Positions 52,955 through 63,511 of a stretch of 64,000 nt of DNA are shown piece after piece; within the stretch, counting starts at the first letter, position 1; the number at the start of each line of letters is the position of its first letter. The DNA comes from Sulfurimonas sp. (lineage in GTDB: Bacteria; Campylobacterota; Campylobacteria; Campylobacterales; Sulfurimonadaceae). The notes beneath the pieces were generated by a model. It saw nothing but the letters and a program-made list of their open reading frames with translations. It did not search any database and had not been told where the DNA came from. The stretch lies in NCBI GenBank assembly GCA_028687935.1, contig JAQTZE010000004.1, forward strand, positions 67,875 to 131,874. Reading direction: 5' to 3'. The position numbers were made by a program, and so were the translations under genes.

Positions 52955-54145
52955 TTATGTCAGTGAAGTTGTCTGATACATCTTCATAAATTCTAGGTAA
53001 AAATCTTTTTCAGTATGCTCTTCCAATAGTCCACCAGCAGGCAGTAGGTGGTAGTAGAGTTTTTCTAAGTTTTTAAAGCGGTTTGGAATCAGCTTTGAGA
53101 GTATAAACGCAGAGATCTCTTTTCTGATAAGTACAGCTGGAGGGAGTATTCCAAGCTCTAAGAGTTCGAGAATAGAGTCTGAATGATACGATATCTGGTG
53201 GTGTTGCCCATGCGGACAGCTTGATCTTGAAACAAGTGTGCGACACTTATCACAGTAGACATATTCGCTTGATATTTTGATCTCCATATCGATCCCGACT
53301 ACTTTATCGATGATAGATTTATTGGAGTTGCAGTCATAAAACATACCAAGGCCGGCATGATTTCGTCCTACTGTCATTCTGTCACATCCATAGTTACTTG
53401 CGACAATAGCATCTATAATGATTTCATTGTAACCTGCAAAAATATAGCTGTTTTCAAGAGGAACGATAACAACACGGTTTTTTGGGAGATAATGATTTAT
53501 AAAAAATTCCAAAGATTCTTTGCGTATTTCATAATTGAGGTTTTGGTTGTTGTAGGGTTTGAGTAAAAAGATGACAAGTAAATCTGTTGTATCAAGTGTA
53601 TCACGGATAAGTCGTTCATGTGCTCTATGTAGAGGATTTGCAGCCATAAAAAGAGAGCTTATATGTTTGGCATTCATAAGCTCTTTGGCTTCTTTGATAG
53701 CTTTTACATTTTCATTTTTTTTTGGATTAGACAAAGTGTATTCACCACAAAGTGCGAGTTTTCCAAGTCTTTTTATTGTATTCATGACGCCAGGATGACC
53801 TAAATCATCTGTTCCATAAATATGTTTTGTTCTCTCACTCGGCTCTATCTCAAAAACTTCATCAACGATAAGCGTTGCAAAAGCTTCATTATTACAAATG
53901 ATATCGACAGTTTCACCGGGAATAAGAGATTTGAGGACTTGATGATTCATCTTGCCCGAAGGTGCCAAAATAAAGGGAAAAGGAAAAGAGCGGCCATTGA
54001 CAAGTGAAGTCTCTAGTACGACTTTAGACTCAGCCTCTCCCATGAGTTTTGTGACAGGATAGAGCAGACCATCTTTTACAAGTTCAAGTACAGAGGCTGC
54101 TTCTTTATCAATAAGGATTGTTTTATTTTTTCTTGATGATGTCAT
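52955..54145 (-). CDS. ATP-sulfurylase (sulfate adenylyltransferase) homologue with altered catalytic motifs
   Basis: Overall Sat-like; SSLFMAANPLHRAHERL in place of xFQTRNPLHRAHExL; MTVGRNHAGLGMFYD in place of VGRDHAGPG; CDKC...SCPH; PPAVLIRKEISAFIL. Confidence 0.8.
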   Translation of the reverse strand: MTSSRKNKTILIDKEAASVLELVKDGLLYPVTKLMGEAESKVVLETSLVNGRSFPFPFILAPSGKMNHQVLKSLIPGETVDIICNNEAFATLIVDEVFEIEPSERTKHIYGTDDLGHPGVMNTIKRLGKLALCGEYTLSNPKKNENVKAIKEAKELMNAKHISSLFMAANPLHRAHERLIRDTLDTTDLLVIFLLKPYNNQNLNYEIRKESLEFFINHYLPKNRVVIVPLENSYIFAGYNEIIIDAIVASNYGCDRMTVGRNHAGLGMFYDCNSNKSIIDKVVGIDMEIKISSEYVYCDKCRTLVSRSSCPHGQHHQISYHSDSILELLELGILPPAVLIRKEISAFILSKLIPNRFKNLEKLYYHLLPAGGLLEEHTEKDFYLEFMKMYQTTSLT

Positions 54146-55010
54146 ATTTTTTTCTCTTTTCCCATAAACTTTTTCTGCTTATACCAAGTTTTTTAGAGAG
54201 CTCAGTATCTGGATATTTACTTTGGTAGTTTAAAACGATATAGCGTACATAGTCTTCAATTGGAAGAATATCTCCTTTGTCAAAGATATTATTCTCACTT
54301 TTCATCTCGATTATTGGGTATTTGACATCTTCTATTTTATCGCTACTTGTTACAATGACTTTTTTATTTGTAATCAAATCACAAAATGCTTTTTTATCAC
54401 TCTTTTTGAGTATCTGATAATCAATAACATAGATGATCGTATTTTGAGGAAGGGCATCTATCTCGCTCATTGCTTTTGGATCACTTAGACTTACAAAGTG
54501 AATAGGTTTATTCTTTTTATGCGCATAGTTAAACGCAAATGCATCTGCATATTTTTGAAAACTTGTTGAGATAAACAGAGGAAGCTCTAAATGTTCACTC
54601 GCATGTTCATTTGAGACACTTGAAAAAGTATGATTGAGGTATTTTTCATAAGAGCTGTTGCGTTTTTTAAGTCTCTCATAATCTTGATAGTGGTCTATTT
54701 TTCGTATAAGTTCCTCTATCATAAAAGGCTTGAGGATGTAGTCTTTCGCACCAGCACTGAGTGGTTTTGACACAGTATCATTACTAATATAGGAGACCAT
54801 AAGGATGACAATCGACTTTTTAAAAGTTTCTATAACAGGAGTAAAATCTTGCCCATTGATATTTGTCGATAACAAAACGACATCATAGTTCGTCCCTTTG
54901 ATGGCATCTTTTGTAGATGTACACATCTCACACGAATGACCTAACTCACCTAATTTTGTAGCGATACTTTGCGCTAGATATACTTCGTTCTCTATAATTA
55001 ATATTTTCAT
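54123..55010 (-). CDS. receiver domain/Fis-type HTH regulator lacking phospho-acceptor Asp
   Basis: MKILIIENEVYLAQSIATKL...YDVVLLSTNINGQDF...AKDYILKPFMIEELIRKI; C-terminal ELSKKLGISRKSLWEKRKKYDI Fis-type HTH. Confidence 0.85.
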   Translation of the reverse strand: MKILIIENEVYLAQSIATKLGELGHSCEMCTSTKDAIKGTNYDVVLLSTNINGQDFTPVIETFKKSIVILMVSYISNDTVSKPLSAGAKDYILKPFMIEELIRKIDHYQDYERLKKRNSSYEKYLNHTFSSVSNEHASEHLELPLFISTSFQKYADAFAFNYAHKKNKPIHFVSLSDPKAMSEIDALPQNTIIYVIDYQILKKSDKKAFCDLITNKKVIVTSSDKIEDVKYPIIEMKSENNIFDKGDILPIEDYVRYIVLNYQSKYPDTELSKKLGISRKSLWEKRKKYDIIKKK

Positions 55011-55019
55011 CATTACCCT

Positions 55020-56138
55020 TTATTTTGTCCAATCAAAATATTTTAAATTTGCATTTGCAAGTACGCCAACGCCTTCACCTCTACCGATAAACCCAAGTTT
55101 TTCCGTAGTAGTGGCTTTTATATTGACTCTTGACGCATCGATCTCTAAAATTGATGCCAAAGTGTGTCGCATCTCTAATTTGTATTTCCCAACTCTTGGT
55201 GTCTCAGCCGCTATTGTGATGTCTACATTGATGATGCAATAACCAAAGTTCGCAAGTTTGTTCACGACAATTTTTAAAAGCTCTTTAGAATCAATTCCTT
55301 TGTATGTAGCATCATTATCAGGAAAGAGCATTCCGATATCTCCCATGCCCGCTGCCCCTAAAAGTGCATCAATAAGGGCATGAATAGCAACATCTCCATC
55401 ACTGTGCGCCTTAAAGCCAAACGCAGAGTCAATCTTCACACCGCCAAGAAACATCTCTCCTTTATCATCAAAAGCATGAACATCAAAGCCGTTTCCGCTT
55501 AAAACGTCTAAAGACGGTCCATTAAGACAAGGAAGCTTTTTAAGGTCATGCATAAATGTTATCTTATGCGCTGCCTCATCGCCAAGAACAAAGCTGCGAG
55601 AACCTCCGGCGGCTACGATGGCACTGCTCTCATCTGTGTACTCCGTATCACTAAGCAAGGCTTTTTTTAAAATAGCAGTATGTGAGAGTTGCGGTGTTTG
55701 TATCAGTTTTACTTTTTCTCTGTCTATAGTTACATCATCATAAACTATAGTATCGGAAGCTTTGAGGTAGGGAACAATACAATCGGCAGATGATTTTTGA
55801 GAAAGGATGGTTTCTAAGAATGTTTCATTTATGCATGCTCGTGCAATATCACTTACAAGAACATACTCAGTTTCCACTTCTGCAAGAGCATTTTTTAAAG
55901 AGCCCTGTCTTGTGCTTGCGCCTTCGACAAAAGTATACTCAGCGTAGTTTTTCATAAACGCAAGATCATCTTTGGAAGAGGTGATAATAATCTTTTTAAA
56001 AAGATTTGTACTTTCGAGTCTCTGTGCTACAAATTGCCACAGAGGTTTGTGATCAATTCGAAGCCATTGTTTTTTGACTTGAAGACCAAAACGGCTGGAA
56101 GTGCCTGCTGCAAGTAATACGAGTGTTAAGTCAGACAA
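55020..56138 (-). CDS. ispDF: bifunctional IspD/IspF (MEP pathway)
   Basis: LTLVLLAAGTSSRFGLQVKKQWL (IspD) fused to GFDVHAFDDKGEMFLGGVKID...HSDGDVAIHALIDALLGAAGMGDIGMLFPD (IspF). Confidence 0.96.
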   Translation of the reverse strand: MSDLTLVLLAAGTSSRFGLQVKKQWLRIDHKPLWQFVAQRLESTNLFKKIIITSSKDDLAFMKNYAEYTFVEGASTRQGSLKNALAEVETEYVLVSDIARACINETFLETILSQKSSADCIVPYLKASDTIVYDDVTIDREKVKLIQTPQLSHTAILKKALLSDTEYTDESSAIVAAGGSRSFVLGDEAAHKITFMHDLKKLPCLNGPSLDVLSGNGFDVHAFDDKGEMFLGGVKIDSAFGFKAHSDGDVAIHALIDALLGAAGMGDIGMLFPDNDATYKGIDSKELLKIVVNKLANFGYCIINVDITIAAETPRVGKYKLEMRHTLASILEIDASRVNIKATTTEKLGFIGRGEGVGVLANANLKYFDWTK

Positions 56139-56334
56139 TAAGACTCCTGCCTAAAAATGTGTTACGAAATTATACACAATAAAACTGTTTTTCTCCTAAA
56201 TAGTAGTGAGGATAGATGCTTGATAGGAAGTGTATATAAAATGTAAAGACTAGCGTGAAAGTCAGTTGGACGACTTAATGCTACTTTAACTTTATTTGAC
56301 TATATTTCCAGTAAAGCATAATAACTTATTTTAG

Positions 56335-57747
<1,413 letters not shown>

Positions 57748-57865
57748 AAATTAAATCTACCTTTAAAGCTCTTTAGTATAAAATAAGACAATTTTTGTCT
57801 TATTTAAATATGATAGAGTACGAAAATTAAATATAAGCACAATTCAATTTAATAAAAGGAATAAA

Positions 57866-59038
57866 ATGACTGAAGAAATCGTAAAATCAGCACTGAAGAA
57901 AGTTATGTATCCGGGCTTTACAAAGGATATCGTGACTTTTGGATTTGTTAATAATATCGTGATAAACGCAAGTGACGTTAGCTTTAGTGTTGATATCACA
58001 TCAAGCGCTCCAGAAGTTGCACAACAGATTACAGATGATGCAAAAGCAGAGCTTAAAGCTGTTGGTGCTGCTAATGTGACATGTCAGATCAATGCACCGA
58101 AGATGCCTAAAGAGAGTTCATCTAAAGGCAAAAATATTGCTCCACAAGTAAAAAATTTCTTGATGGTAAGTTCAGGTAAAGGTGGCGTTGGTAAATCGAC
58201 CACATCAGTAAATATCGCTATAGCACTTGCAGCACAAGGGAAAAAAGTTGGTCTTTTAGATGCAGATATCTATGGTCCAAATATCCCTCGTATGATGGGT
58301 ATTGCTGATATCAAACCTGAAGTAAACGGAAACAAAGTCCTTCCTATCAAAGCATACGGCATCGAAGTTATGTCTATGGGCTCACTCATGGAACCAGGTC
58401 AGTCTCTAATCTGGCGTGGAGCAATGATCATGAAGGCTATCGAGCAGTTCTTGCGTGATATCTTATGGTCTGAACTGGATGTCCTTGTTATTGATATGCC
58501 TCCAGGAACAGGTGATGCACAACTTACTTTAGCGCAAAGTGTACCTGTAACTGTCGGTCTTACGGTTACTACACCTCAAGGTGTTTCTCTTGATGACTCT
58601 CGTCGTTCACTTGATATGTTTAGAAAATTACATATTCCAATCGCAGGTATTATTGAGAACATGAGTGGCTTTATCGCTCCAGATACGGGTGTTGAGTATG
58701 ACATTTTTGGAAAAGGCACTACACAACCAATGGCAGATGAGTTTGAGACAAAAATCATCGCTGAGATTCCTATTGAACCAAGCATCAGAGTAGGCGGAGA
58801 CGAAGGCAAACCAATCACTTTTGTCAACCCAACTTCTGAATCAGCAAAACGCTATATGGCTGCTGCTGCATCTATATGGGCAATGATAGAAGATATCAAT
58901 GCAAACGGCGGCGTAGATAATCAAGCTGTACAACCAACTACACCTCCAGGTGTAAGTGCATGTTCAACTCCAAAACCACAAGCAGCTCCTGCTGCAAAGA
59001 GTGATGAGAGTTGTGGAACGGGATGTGGCTGTCACTAA
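57866..59038 (+). CDS. mrp: Mrp/NBP35-family P-loop ATPase (Fe-S carrier)
   Basis: FLMVSSGKGGVGKSTTSVNIAIALAAQGKKVGLLDADIYGPNIPRMMG...VIDMPPGTGDAQLTLAQ; Cys-rich tail SCGTGCGCH. Confidence 0.95.
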   Translation: MTEEIVKSALKKVMYPGFTKDIVTFGFVNNIVINASDVSFSVDITSSAPEVAQQITDDAKAELKAVGAANVTCQINAPKMPKESSSKGKNIAPQVKNFLMVSSGKGGVGKSTTSVNIAIALAAQGKKVGLLDADIYGPNIPRMMGIADIKPEVNGNKVLPIKAYGIEVMSMGSLMEPGQSLIWRGAMIMKAIEQFLRDILWSELDVLVIDMPPGTGDAQLTLAQSVPVTVGLTVTTPQGVSLDDSRRSLDMFRKLHIPIAGIIENMSGFIAPDTGVEYDIFGKGTTQPMADEFETKIIAEIPIEPSIRVGGDEGKPITFVNPTSESAKRYMAAAASIWAMIEDINANGGVDNQAVQPTTPPGVSACSTPKPQAAPAAKSDESCGTGCGCH

Positions 59039-59104
59039 GTGACGCCACTCTTCCACCCAGCTTCTTTTTATCTACACTCTTTTTAGCTTTAGCACCATCA
59101 TAAA

Positions 59105-59794
59105 TTACTCAAAAACTATATTTCTATTTTCTATCTTCATGATCCTGTCAAAATAGGGAAGAATTCTCTCATCGTGTGTAACCGTAATAATGGCTACATT
59201 TTGTTCTATTGCTATTTTTTTAAGCATGAGGATAACGCTTATTGAGCGTTTTGCATCGAGTGCAGCTGTTGGCTCATCTGCAAGAATAATCTCTGGATTA
59301 TTCGCGAGGGCTCTAGCAATTGCTACTCTTTGGTTTTGCCCACCGGAGAGCTCTGAAGACATACTCTGCGCTTTGTCCGCAATCTCAAGGTATTCAAGTA
59401 GTTCCATTGCTTTTTTTTCAGCATCTTTTTTACTTATTTTATTTGTTAAGGGAAGGAGTGTTATATTTTCTATGACGTTTAAGAAAGGTATAAGATAGTG
59501 CGCCTGAAATATAAAACCAATTTTTTCTCTGCGAATTTTACGAGTGTCTTTGGCAATCCATTTGTTGTTATATACTCTCTCTTCACCAAGCCAAATTTCC
59601 CCACTCGTTGGTTCGAGTACACATCCTATCATCATCAAAAGTGTTGTTTTTCCAGCACCGCTTGGAGCGATGAGTGCGACAAGTTCACCTTTATTTATCT
59701 CAAATGAGGCATTATCTATGACTTTGACTAGATTCTCACCTTTACCGAAATTCTTCACTAAATTTTGAACTTTTATTGCAGACTCTTGATGCAT
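59105..59794 (-). CDS. ABC transporter ATP-binding protein (LolD/MacB/DevA-like)
   Basis: LIAPSGAGKTTLLMMIG (Walker A), LSGGQNQRVAIARALANNPEIILADEPTAALD; ATG at 59794 preceded by GGAGG. Confidence 0.93.
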   Translation of the reverse strand: MHQESAIKVQNLVKNFGKGENLVKVIDNASFEINKGELVALIAPSGAGKTTLLMMIGCVLEPTSGEIWLGEERVYNNKWIAKDTRKIRREKIGFIFQAHYLIPFLNVIENITLLPLTNKISKKDAEKKAMELLEYLEIADKAQSMSSELSGGQNQRVAIARALANNPEIILADEPTAALDAKRSISVILMLKKIAIEQNVAIITVTHDERILPYFDRIMKIENRNIVFE

Positions 59795-59795
59795 T

Positions 59796-60941
59796 TTAAC
59801 CTCCAATTGCAGACGAAGGATCTGCGTTTATAACTTTTCTAACACCTACAAAGGAGGCTAAGATGGAAGCAATAATAATAACACCAAAGAGCATCCATGC
59901 ATCTGGGATTTCAAGTACGATTCTCTTTGGAAATGTGTCATAGGTGAGATGTGAGAAGATGTTTCCAAATATAAATGCAAAGATACCAAGCAGCAGAGTC
60001 TCTTTGACTATCATTGAGATTATAAGGCTATTTGGCAGTCCCATAAGCTTCATGATGGCTATCTCTTTCATCTTCTCTAGAGTCATAGTGTAGATGATAA
60101 GTGCGATAATTATGGTAGATACTATGACCAATATGGCAGTAAAGAGCCCTATCTGTTTTGAGGATTTTTCTATAAGATTTTTTGTCAAAATCTCTTTTTG
60201 ATCTTTTGCACTATAGACACTTTTATGTTGCCATTTTCTTATCTGGTATGCTACCTCTTCTATGTCATATCCGTTTTTTACTCTTGCGACTATTGCATTT
60301 ACCATGTCGGATTCTGAGTTTTTCACTCCTCTAGCCATAGAGTTTTGAATCTCTTTATTGGAGTATAAAAACTGAAGTTCTTGAGCGTCTTTAAGACTTA
60401 TATACACAAGTGGGTCTCCGCCATTTGAGACTGTATTGTGTGTGATTCCTACAACTGTGTAGCTGTTTCTACCTAATTTGATTTTCTCTCCTAGTGCAAA
60501 GCCTGTTTTATCAGTTACGACGATTTCGTAATGCTCATTTTTCAAAACCCGCCCAGCTACTAATCTAAGTTCGTTGATAGGATTGATTGAGCCATATATA
60601 TCATATCCTACAACTACCACACGGACTGGTTTTTCATGATGAGGAAGTTGGATATTTTGAAAGGTAAGTGCTTCGCTTTTATCTATGCCTTGCATAACGT
60701 AGATAGTTTCTCTCATATCTTTATAGACTCTTGAAGATTCTGCAAAAGGCCCTAGTGTATTCTCTTGCACAATCCACAAATCAGCTTGAATATCATCAAG
60801 AATAATCTCTGCATCAGCCATCATGCCACGATAGACACCAATCATAATAAGAACAATACCAAGCAACATACCAACACCCATTGCAGTAACTAAAAACTTG
60901 CCAAGAGTATGTTTAATATCTTTTGCTGCTAAATCAATCAT
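59796..60941 (-). CDS. ABC transporter permease (FtsX/MacB/DevC-like)
   Basis: DevC-like N-terminus IDLAAKDIKHTLGKFLVTAMGVGMLLGIVLIMIGVYRG; C-terminal FtsX-type helices. Confidence 0.9.
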   Translation of the reverse strand: MIDLAAKDIKHTLGKFLVTAMGVGMLLGIVLIMIGVYRGMMADAEIILDDIQADLWIVQENTLGPFAESSRVYKDMRETIYVMQGIDKSEALTFQNIQLPHHEKPVRVVVVGYDIYGSINPINELRLVAGRVLKNEHYEIVVTDKTGFALGEKIKLGRNSYTVVGITHNTVSNGGDPLVYISLKDAQELQFLYSNKEIQNSMARGVKNSESDMVNAIVARVKNGYDIEEVAYQIRKWQHKSVYSAKDQKEILTKNLIEKSSKQIGLFTAILVIVSTIIIALIIYTMTLEKMKEIAIMKLMGLPNSLIISMIVKETLLLGIFAFIFGNIFSHLTYDTFPKRIVLEIPDAWMLFGVIIIASILASFVGVRKVINADPSSAIGG

Positions 60942-62083
60942 CTGAAAATCTTCATTCCATCACTGAGGGGTTTTTTATTCGCCTCTAATTCAAGAAGATC
61001 TGCATCTGCGTTTATCCCAGATTTTACTGCAACTTCTTCATCACTTTGCGCTAAAATCTCGAGAGGTTTAAAGAACGCACTCTCCCCTTCAGCTACCCAA
61101 ACACCTCTTTGCTCTTTGTAAGTTCTCAGCAATCCTATAGGGACTTTAATAACATCCTTATAATGCGCAACTTCTAGATTGACCTCTGCTTGTTCATTGA
61201 TATAAAATTTTTCGGGAGTAGTATCAAAGGCAACATTTATCTCTCTTTCAAGAGTCACGGCGTTGCTTATAGCTACAACTCTTTGCAGTGTTGCCAGAAT
61301 CTTTTCGTTTGGTTGAGACCTTAACTTTATAGTCGCTTTAAGTCCAACTTTTAACTCTGAAGCAGCTCTTTCATCAACATTCGCGCGAACCCATAGCGTT
61401 TTTGGATCTACAATCTTAAAAATAGATGAAGATGGCAAAACATAAGAGGCTAGTTCGGCATCTTTAGAGATAATGTAGCCATCAACAGGAGAGTATATTT
61501 TAAATCTTTGGAGCTTTGCGCCTAATGCTTCTATGCTTTTTTTCAGGCGAAACTCTTCAGAGTGAGCAGAACCGATTTTCGCTTTTGAAGAGGCAATTTG
61601 CGCATTGATATTATCCAAGTCACTCTTTGCTTTGTCATACTCTGCTTGAGAGAGAAACTTCTGCTCTAAGAGTTTCTTATATCTCATGTGAGTGGATTCT
61701 ATAACTATTTTTTGCGCTTCAAGCGCTTCTTTACTCTCTTTTGCAGACTTTGCTTCATATCCCGCTTTGGCAAGAGATGACTTGGCTTCATCCACTAAAA
61801 GAGGCATGTCAACAGCATCTATGCTAAGAAGTAAATCGCCTTTTTTTACAGAATCTCCTTCATCAAAAAAAATTTGCTCTATCTTTCCACCACTTTGTGC
61901 TGTAATAGTATAGATATTTTTAGCATCTACATTTCCGATACCACGGATAGTAACTATTAAATCTCCTTTTGTAGGTTTAACAGTTTGGAATGTTGATTTT
62001 ATTACATAAACTTTATTGTAAAAAAAAGCTGCTCCAACTATGATAACAAACCCAGCTATAGTATATTTGAGATAATTATTCAC
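60938..62083 (-). CDS. HlyD-family periplasmic adaptor
   Basis: GKIEQIFFDEGDSVKKGDLLLSIDAVDMPLLVDEAKSSLAKAGYEA...YSPVDGYIISKDAELASYV. Confidence 0.92.
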   Translation of the reverse strand: MNNYLKYTIAGFVIIVGAAFFYNKVYVIKSTFQTVKPTKGDLIVTIRGIGNVDAKNIYTITAQSGGKIEQIFFDEGDSVKKGDLLLSIDAVDMPLLVDEAKSSLAKAGYEAKSAKESKEALEAQKIVIESTHMRYKKLLEQKFLSQAEYDKAKSDLDNINAQIASSKAKIGSAHSEEFRLKKSIEALGAKLQRFKIYSPVDGYIISKDAELASYVLPSSSIFKIVDPKTLWVRANVDERAASELKVGLKATIKLRSQPNEKILATLQRVVAISNAVTLEREINVAFDTTPEKFYINEQAEVNLEVAHYKDVIKVPIGLLRTYKEQRGVWVAEGESAFFKPLEILAQSDEEVAVKSGINADADLLELEANKKPLSDGMKIFR

Positions 62084-63326
62084 TCTTTTCTCCTCTTAAA
62101 TATTTTAATCTATCTATGATTTTTCGCAGAGCAAATTTGGATTCTAGTACTCCTAGCGTAGCTTGTAAGTGAAGCGATGAAGCATCTAGAACCTCTATAT
62201 ATGTTGCCAAACCCTCTTTATACCTCGCTTCTACTATAATCTTTGTAGCCAAGGTTGAATCTACAAGTGCTGCTTTTGCTTTACTTGTGTAGTGAAATCG
62301 TTGCAAATCTATAAGAAGATTATCTATCTCTTCTTTGAGTTGCAGTCTTTTTGTGTTGTATGACTCTTTCGCTATCTCTCTATCTATACGAGATATCTGC
62401 TCTAGCGCTGAGATCCTCCCTCCACTGTAGAGGGGAATCTTCACGCCGATTCCAACCATAGAAGCATCATATTCGTTGAGTGAGTTCTGATGTGAATAGC
62501 TTGCAACTGCATCAACAGAGCCATAGTTTTGAGCTATAGCGGCATCATAAAGGAATGAATCTCTCTTGATTTGTTCTTGTGCTGTAGCAAGTGCGTAATT
62601 TTTTCCTATAGCCTCTTCGCTCGTACTATTACAGTCATCTTTTGCTTCCATCACCTCTGTAAGCGCAACGTTCAAATCCACCTCTTCACCCATATATAAG
62701 AAGAGCGTAGTGAGGGCTTTATGTAGTTCTGCTTTAGTTGATCCTCTCGCATCCTCGGCACTATATAAAGCACTGAGCATACTCATCTCATCCGCTTGTG
62801 TCTTTAGTCCTTCTTGAACGAGAGCTACTGCTTGTTTGTATAGTTCCTCTTTGGTTTGATAATCTTTTTCTCTGCTACTAAGCGCTTGAGTTTGAAAGAG
62901 TGCTAGGTTATAGATGTTTTTGATGTTATATGCAAGAAGGGCTTGCGCATCTTTGAGTGAAAGTGAAGCTATTATTTGACTTCTTTCATTCGCTTTTATC
63001 GTTGCGTTTGTTTTTGAGAAATCATATATTTTTTGATTTATTACTCCACCAACTTGCCAATTATCATCTGTTATGGTTTTAAAAGTACCATTTTGTGGCA
63101 TAACGAAAGTGTTATGTGGATTGTAATCTGCACTAAGTGTTACTTGAGGCAAGTAGTCCGCCTTGGCAACATCAACTCCAAAGGCACTCTGCTTTAATCC
63201 TAGGGAGAGCTTTTTAATATCAGGATGATTTTGGAGAGATTTTTCTATGCAGAATTCAAGCGTAAGCGTTTGTGCATTTAAGTTGAGTACAAAAAAAGTG
63301 AAAAAAATAGTGAGAAACTTACTCAT
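62076..63326 (-). CDS. TolC-family outer membrane efflux protein
   Basis: Signal peptide; LTLEFCIEKSLQNHPDIKKLSLGLKQSAFGVDVAKADYLPQVTLSADYNP. Confidence 0.92.
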   Translation of the reverse strand: MSKFLTIFFTFFVLNLNAQTLTLEFCIEKSLQNHPDIKKLSLGLKQSAFGVDVAKADYLPQVTLSADYNPHNTFVMPQNGTFKTITDDNWQVGGVINQKIYDFSKTNATIKANERSQIIASLSLKDAQALLAYNIKNIYNLALFQTQALSSREKDYQTKEELYKQAVALVQEGLKTQADEMSMLSALYSAEDARGSTKAELHKALTTLFLYMGEEVDLNVALTEVMEAKDDCNSTSEEAIGKNYALATAQEQIKRDSFLYDAAIAQNYGSVDAVASYSHQNSLNEYDASMVGIGVKIPLYSGGRISALEQISRIDREIAKESYNTKRLQLKEEIDNLLIDLQRFHYTSKAKAALVDSTLATKIIVEARYKEGLATYIEVLDASSLHLQATLGVLESKFALRKIIDRLKYLRGEKSE

Positions 63327-63408
63327 AAATATATCTCCTATTTACAAAGATGGAGTTGTATTATTACGTATATTTGTTAATTTTATATTAGGAGCGTATA
63401 TAAATAGG

Positions 63409-63439
63409 ACACTTTACAGGATTTATCGATAAAGTGTCT
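63409..63439. promoter_or_regulatory. candidate operator upstream of exporter operon
   Basis: GACACTTTA-N13-TAAAGTGTC, perfect 9-bp arms, 83 nt upstream of the tolC-like start. Confidence 0.45.
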
Positions 63440-63485
63440 TATATGAGTTGAAAAAATTAAAAGTATGCTCATATCTTAAAAAGCG

Positions 63486-63511
63486 AAAAATAGAATCGGA
63501 ATTCTATTTTT
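63486..63511 (-). terminator. Rho-independent terminator of the GGDEF gene
   Basis: AAAAATAGAAT-CGGA-ATTCTATTTTT perfect 11-bp stem immediately after the minus-strand stop. Confidence 0.75.

Noticed and set aside
55020-56138. ispDF fusion as a novel architecture
   Set aside because: Fused IspDF is already known in Campylobacter and relatives.
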